This document shows, piece by piece, positions 5,889 through 8,057 of a stretch of DNA of 8,057 nucleotides (positions are counted from its first letter, which is position 1; every line of letters begins with the position of its first letter). Both the position numbers and the translations under genes were made by a program. This DNA comes from Coriobacteriia bacterium. GTDB taxonomy: Bacteria > Actinomycetota > Coriobacteriia > Coriobacteriales > QAMH01. The stretch spans positions 1 to 8,057 of the forward strand of contig CAAEKX010000059.1 in the NCBI GenBank assembly GCA_900756605.1. Direction: 5' to 3'. The notes under the pieces are model-generated. The model made no database searches and was not told the DNA's origin. It worked only from the letters and a program-made list of their open reading frames with translations.

Positions 5889-6311
5889 ATTGACCAGCTT
5901 ACGGTATTTCTCGAGAACACAAAGGGCCGTCTCACCTCTCTGTGCCGCGCCTTGGGTGACGCGGACATCCAGATGCACTCGCTGGCTCTGGCAGACACGA
6001 CCGACTACGGCATCGCGCGCATCATCTGCGATGACCCGAAGGGTGCGGTCGCAGCCATTTCCGAAGCCGGATTCACGGCCAACCTCACGAAGGTCGTCGC
6101 CGTCGAAGTGCCTGATGTTCCGGGCGGCCTCGCCAGCGTGCTCGACGCGCTCGATAACGCCGGCATCAACATCGAGTATTGCTATTGCTTTGCGGATGCC
6201 GACAAGGGCGCGACGGTCGCTTTCAAGGTTGACGAGTCTGCGATTGGCGCACTCGAAGGGGCCGGCTTCAAGGTGCTTCATCCCGAGGACCTCTACAAGA
6301 CCGCACAGTAG
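5886..6311 (+). CDS. Tandem ACT-domain protein, partner of the aryl-CoA ligase
   Basis: The protein has 141 residues and consists of two ACT domains with nothing else: about 2-66 and 69-138. Each begins with a beta strand and a loop at the usual ligand site (TKGRLTSLCRAL at 12-23; VPGGLASVLDALDNAGINIE at 78-97). ACT domains bind small ligands, most often amino acids, at subunit interfaces. The role is therefore probably to sense an aromatic amino acid or related metabolite and adjust the ligase or its pathway, but no catalytic or DNA-binding part is present and the effect is unproven. The second domain contains a YCYCFAD segment with two cysteines (99, 101), which could be structural or redox-sensitive. 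The start is fixed by the strong ribosome site and the 1-nt overlap with paaK. The next gene begins 15 bp downstream. Confidence 0.88.
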   Translation: MIDQLTVFLENTKGRLTSLCRALGDADIQMHSLALADTTDYGIARIICDDPKGAVAAISEAGFTANLTKVVAVEVPDVPGGLASVLDALDNAGINIEYCYCFADADKGATVAFKVDESAIGALEGAGFKVLHPEDLYKTAQ

Positions 6312-6326
6312 TCGCAAGGGAGATCC

Positions 6327-7742
6327 ATGCAAGTCAGCCCGCATGACATAGGCTCGAAGATGCAGGTGCTTGCGCGTCAGCGTGGGCACCTGACCTCGCT
6401 TGCCGGCATCGCGCTTGCGCTCGTGCTTGCGTGCGCGCTGTGTCTTGTTGCGCCGGGCACTGCCCATGCTGCCATCAACGGAAACGACTACGTCGGACAG
6501 TCAACGGTCAACGACCGCGGCATGAACATCACCGAGGCTCCGGCTATCGAGTCTCCCTACGGCATACTCGTCGATGAGGACGGTAACGTCCTGTGGGCGC
6601 GCGGGCAAGACGAGCATCGTGCGATGGCCTCCATCACCAAGACGATGACGGCAATCGTCGCGCTCGAAAACGGTGACCTTGACGAAGTCTTCACCGTTTC
6701 GCCTCGTGCGGCATCCGTGGGAGAGTCGAGCGCGGGACTGGTTGCCGGACAACAGGTCACGTTGCGCGACCTCGTCTCCGGTCTCCTCGTTCACTCGGGT
6801 AACGATGCCTCCATGGCCATCGCCGAGGGCATTGCGGGTGGCGAGAAGGAATTCGTTCAGATGATGAACGCGAAGGCCCAGCAGATGGGTCTCGTGAACA
6901 CCCAGTTCCAGAACCCGCACGGCCTCGACGCCGAGAATCACTATTCATCTGCCGCAGACATCAGCGTCATCGTGCGCTATGCCATGCAGGACCCGACCTT
7001 CCGCGAGATCGTCGGCATGAAGTCTTGCACGCTCAACCTGAGCGGAGAGCCCAAGGAGCTGCTCACGACCAACGCGCTGCTCGCCACCTGGGATGACTGC
7101 ATCGGCGTCAAGACCGGCTTCACGAACAAGGCGGGCCAATGCCTCGCGGCTGCCGCCAGCAAGAACGGTGTCGAGCTCTACGCCGTCGTGCTCGATTCCA
7201 CCGACGAGGTTCAGCGATTCATCGATGCCTACAAGCTTCTCGATTGGGGCTTCACCCATTATCGCCCGTACACGCTCGCGTCTGCCGGGCAGGTGCTCGT
7301 CGATGCCCCCATGAGCGGCTTTCTCGACAAGACCGTAAAGGCGGGCGTCTTGGAGGAAGTAACGGGCATGGTCTTCGACTTCAACGGTGACATCGCGATT
7401 GACGTGCGCCTCACCGACAAGCCCGATGGCGTTGCCAAGGGAGATACCGTCGGCACCATCACCTGGCGTCAGGGCGAGAACATCGTCGCTTCGGTTCCTC
7501 TCGTCGCGCTCGAGGACAAGATGGGGCCGTCACCCGTCACCTCGGTCATTACCTCGCTCGTGCGCTGTGTCGGCGTGATCACCGGCGACCAATGCGTAGC
7601 CCAGAGCACCGTCTACGCGCAGGCGCCCGAAGTTGAGCGTGTGCAGAGCACGGCTGGTCAGGGCATGAACGCCGAACTCGAGATGGACATTCGCGATTAC
7701 GTCGCCGCATACAATGCTGCGGTCTATGGTTATGGCTCCTGA
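6327..7742 (+). CDS. Secreted D-alanyl-D-alanine carboxypeptidase (peptidase S11, PBP5/DacF-like)
   Basis: The protein has 471 residues. The N-terminus is a signal peptide: basic segment to about 21, hydrophobic core 22-42, and an AHA-A cleavage site after residue 48. The mature enzyme has all three active-site motifs of low-molecular-weight penicillin-binding proteins: SITK (Ser102 nucleophile, Lys105), SGN (157-159) and KTG (262-264). It removes the terminal D-Ala from peptidoglycan stem peptides outside the membrane, limiting cross-linking. A PBP5-type C-terminal beta domain follows (about 330-395). The last 70 residues show no clear hydrophobic anchor, and the end is EMDIRDYVAAYNAAVYGYGS; the mode of membrane attachment is unclear. 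The mature chain has five cysteines (234, 258, 272, 414, 423), unusual for an exported protein, with 258 and 272 flanking KTG. The start ATG has AAGGGAGA (6316-6323) only 3 nt upstream, a tight but strong site; a second ATG at 6360 has a poor site. It is cotranscribed with the ACT gene by spacing (15 bp). Confidence 0.92.
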   Translation: MQVSPHDIGSKMQVLARQRGHLTSLAGIALALVLACALCLVAPGTAHAAINGNDYVGQSTVNDRGMNITEAPAIESPYGILVDEDGNVLWARGQDEHRAMASITKTMTAIVALENGDLDEVFTVSPRAASVGESSAGLVAGQQVTLRDLVSGLLVHSGNDASMAIAEGIAGGEKEFVQMMNAKAQQMGLVNTQFQNPHGLDAENHYSSAADISVIVRYAMQDPTFREIVGMKSCTLNLSGEPKELLTTNALLATWDDCIGVKTGFTNKAGQCLAAAASKNGVELYAVVLDSTDEVQRFIDAYKLLDWGFTHYRPYTLASAGQVLVDAPMSGFLDKTVKAGVLEEVTGMVFDFNGDIAIDVRLTDKPDGVAKGDTVGTITWRQGENIVASVPLVALEDKMGPSPVTSVITSLVRCVGVITGDQCVAQSTVYAQAPEVERVQSTAGQGMNAELEMDIRDYVAAYNAAVYGYGS

Positions 7743-7766
7743 CGTGTCGCATTGCGGTGCTAGAAT
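7739..7766 (+). promoter_or_regulatory. Extended -10 promoter for the zinc-ribbon/FHA gene
   Basis: TAGAAT (7761-7766) matches the -10 consensus at 5 of 6 positions and is preceded by TG at 7758-7759, the extended -10 signature. CTGACG (7739-7744) matches the -35 consensus at 4 of 6 with a 16-bp spacer and overlaps the stop codon of the carboxypeptidase gene. Transcription would begin near 7773, leaving a leader of about 30 nt. This is the best promoter match in the window. Confidence 0.6.
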
Positions 7767-7769
7767 AGC

Positions 7770-7786
7770 TGCCATGTGTTTTGGCA
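7770..7786. repeat. Short inverted repeat at the predicted transcription start
   Basis: TGCCA (7770-7774) and TGGCA (7782-7786) form a perfect 5-bp inverted repeat with a 7-nt spacer, directly over the predicted start site and just before the ribosome site AAAGGA (7791-7796). It could be a small operator or a leader hairpin. A 5-bp repeat is short enough to arise by chance, so it is listed mainly for its position. Confidence 0.25.
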
Positions 7787-7802
7787 TTTGAAAGGATGTA
7801 TC

Positions 7803-8057
7803 GTGCCTGCTTCCAGTTTTGTCTGCCCCATCTGCAATGAGCCCGTCGATGCTTCGCAAACCTCATGCCCGCGCTGTGGCTTCAAGTTCGTCGGGGCAAC
7901 GCAAACCTTCAACCCCGTCGTGACGCAGGTCGACGAGCAAGCATACGAGCTCGAGAGCTCCACACCCGAGCTCGAAGTGCTTTCCGGCCCCTATGCGGGG
8001 GAGAGCTTCGCGCTTGGTGATGGCACCTTCACCATCGGACGCGACCCTAAGTGCGAC
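7803..8057 (+). CDS. Zinc-ribbon and FHA domain protein, N-terminal part
   Basis: The first 85 codons are visible; the gene runs off the right edge. Residues 8-25 form a zinc ribbon (CPIC at 8-11 and CPRC at 22-25). After an acidic linker (about 40-56), a forkhead-associated domain begins at about 57 with LSGPYAGESFALGDGTFTIG, and the FHA core Gly-Arg at 79-80 (IGRDP) is in place. FHA domains bind phosphothreonine, so the protein is probably read by or partnered with a Ser/Thr kinase of the PknB type; no kinase is visible here. The GTG at 7803 is chosen because AAAGGA (7791-7796) lies 6 nt upstream and the reading frame is open from there to the window end. No signal peptide is present, so the N-terminus is cytoplasmic. 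What follows the FHA domain is unknown. Confidence 0.85.
   Translation, partial: MPASSFVCPICNEPVDASQTSCPRCGFKFVGATQTFNPVVTQVDEQAYELESSTPELEVLSGPYAGESFALGDGTFTIGRDPKCD

Noticed and set aside
4515..7757. Shared GCATTGCGG just after two stop codons (4515-4523 and 7749-7757)
   Set aside because: Shared 9-mers are expected many times by chance in 8 kb; flanking bases do not match further.
7774..7791. Five-codon leader frame (ATG to TGA) before the FHA gene
   Set aside because: The ATG would fall almost at the predicted transcript start and has no ribosome site.
1..8057. Search for CRISPR arrays, tRNA or rRNA genes, insertion-sequence ends or phage attachment sites
   Set aside because: No spaced direct repeats, cloverleaf sequences, transposase genes or terminal inverted repeats were seen; all sizeable stretches are explained by plus-strand genes.

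Overview
The window reads as ordinary, densely coded chromosome from a GC-rich anaerobic bacterium. All seven genes lie on the + strand. The mix of an Ech-type [NiFe] hydrogenase, an aryl-CoA ligase with an ACT-domain partner, a VanW/G5 surface protein, an exported DD-carboxypeptidase and a zinc-ribbon/FHA protein fits an anaerobic actinomycete of the Coriobacteriia (Eggerthella/Slackia-like). That placement is an inference from gene content and strong GC bias at third codon positions; no marker gene such as rRNA is present.

Region 1 (1-1861) is the 3' end of an energy-converting hydrogenase operon. It holds the C-terminal two thirds of the catalytic large subunit (echE), the 2x[4Fe-4S] subunit (echF) with an unusual Lys/Ala/Glu-rich tail, and, 25 bp later, a CDP-alcohol phosphatidyltransferase for phospholipid headgroups. 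A 143-bp gap (1862-2004) follows. It holds a weak terminator-like hairpin and an AT-rich inverted repeat, and is the clearest transcription-unit boundary in the first half.

Region 2 (2005-4512) is one large membrane-anchored cell-wall protein: a long basic cytoplasmic tail, one transmembrane helix, two YoaR-type peptidoglycan-binding-like domains, a VanW domain and a G5 domain. Region 3 (4576-7742) is a tight three-gene run: a phenylacetate-CoA ligase-like enzyme (paaK), a tandem ACT-domain protein whose start overlaps the paaK stop codon, and a secreted S11 D-Ala-D-Ala carboxypeptidase. Region 4 (7743-8057) has a good extended -10 promoter followed by the first 85 codons of a zinc-ribbon/FHA protein that runs off the window.

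Two themes are interleaved. One is ferredoxin-linked anaerobic energy metabolism: Ech makes H2 from reduced ferredoxin while pumping ions, and aryl-CoA ligases often accompany ferredoxin-dependent aryl-pyruvate oxidation. The other is cell-envelope building: phospholipid synthesis, the VanW/G5 protein, the carboxypeptidase, and possibly FHA signalling. I found no mobile element, CRISPR array, RNA gene or clearly novel system. The most interesting points are lineage elaborations: the tails on EchF and the VanW protein, an EF-hand-like loop in the VanW protein, the EchE C-terminus that needs no maturation cleavage, and the regulatory structure in the two gaps.
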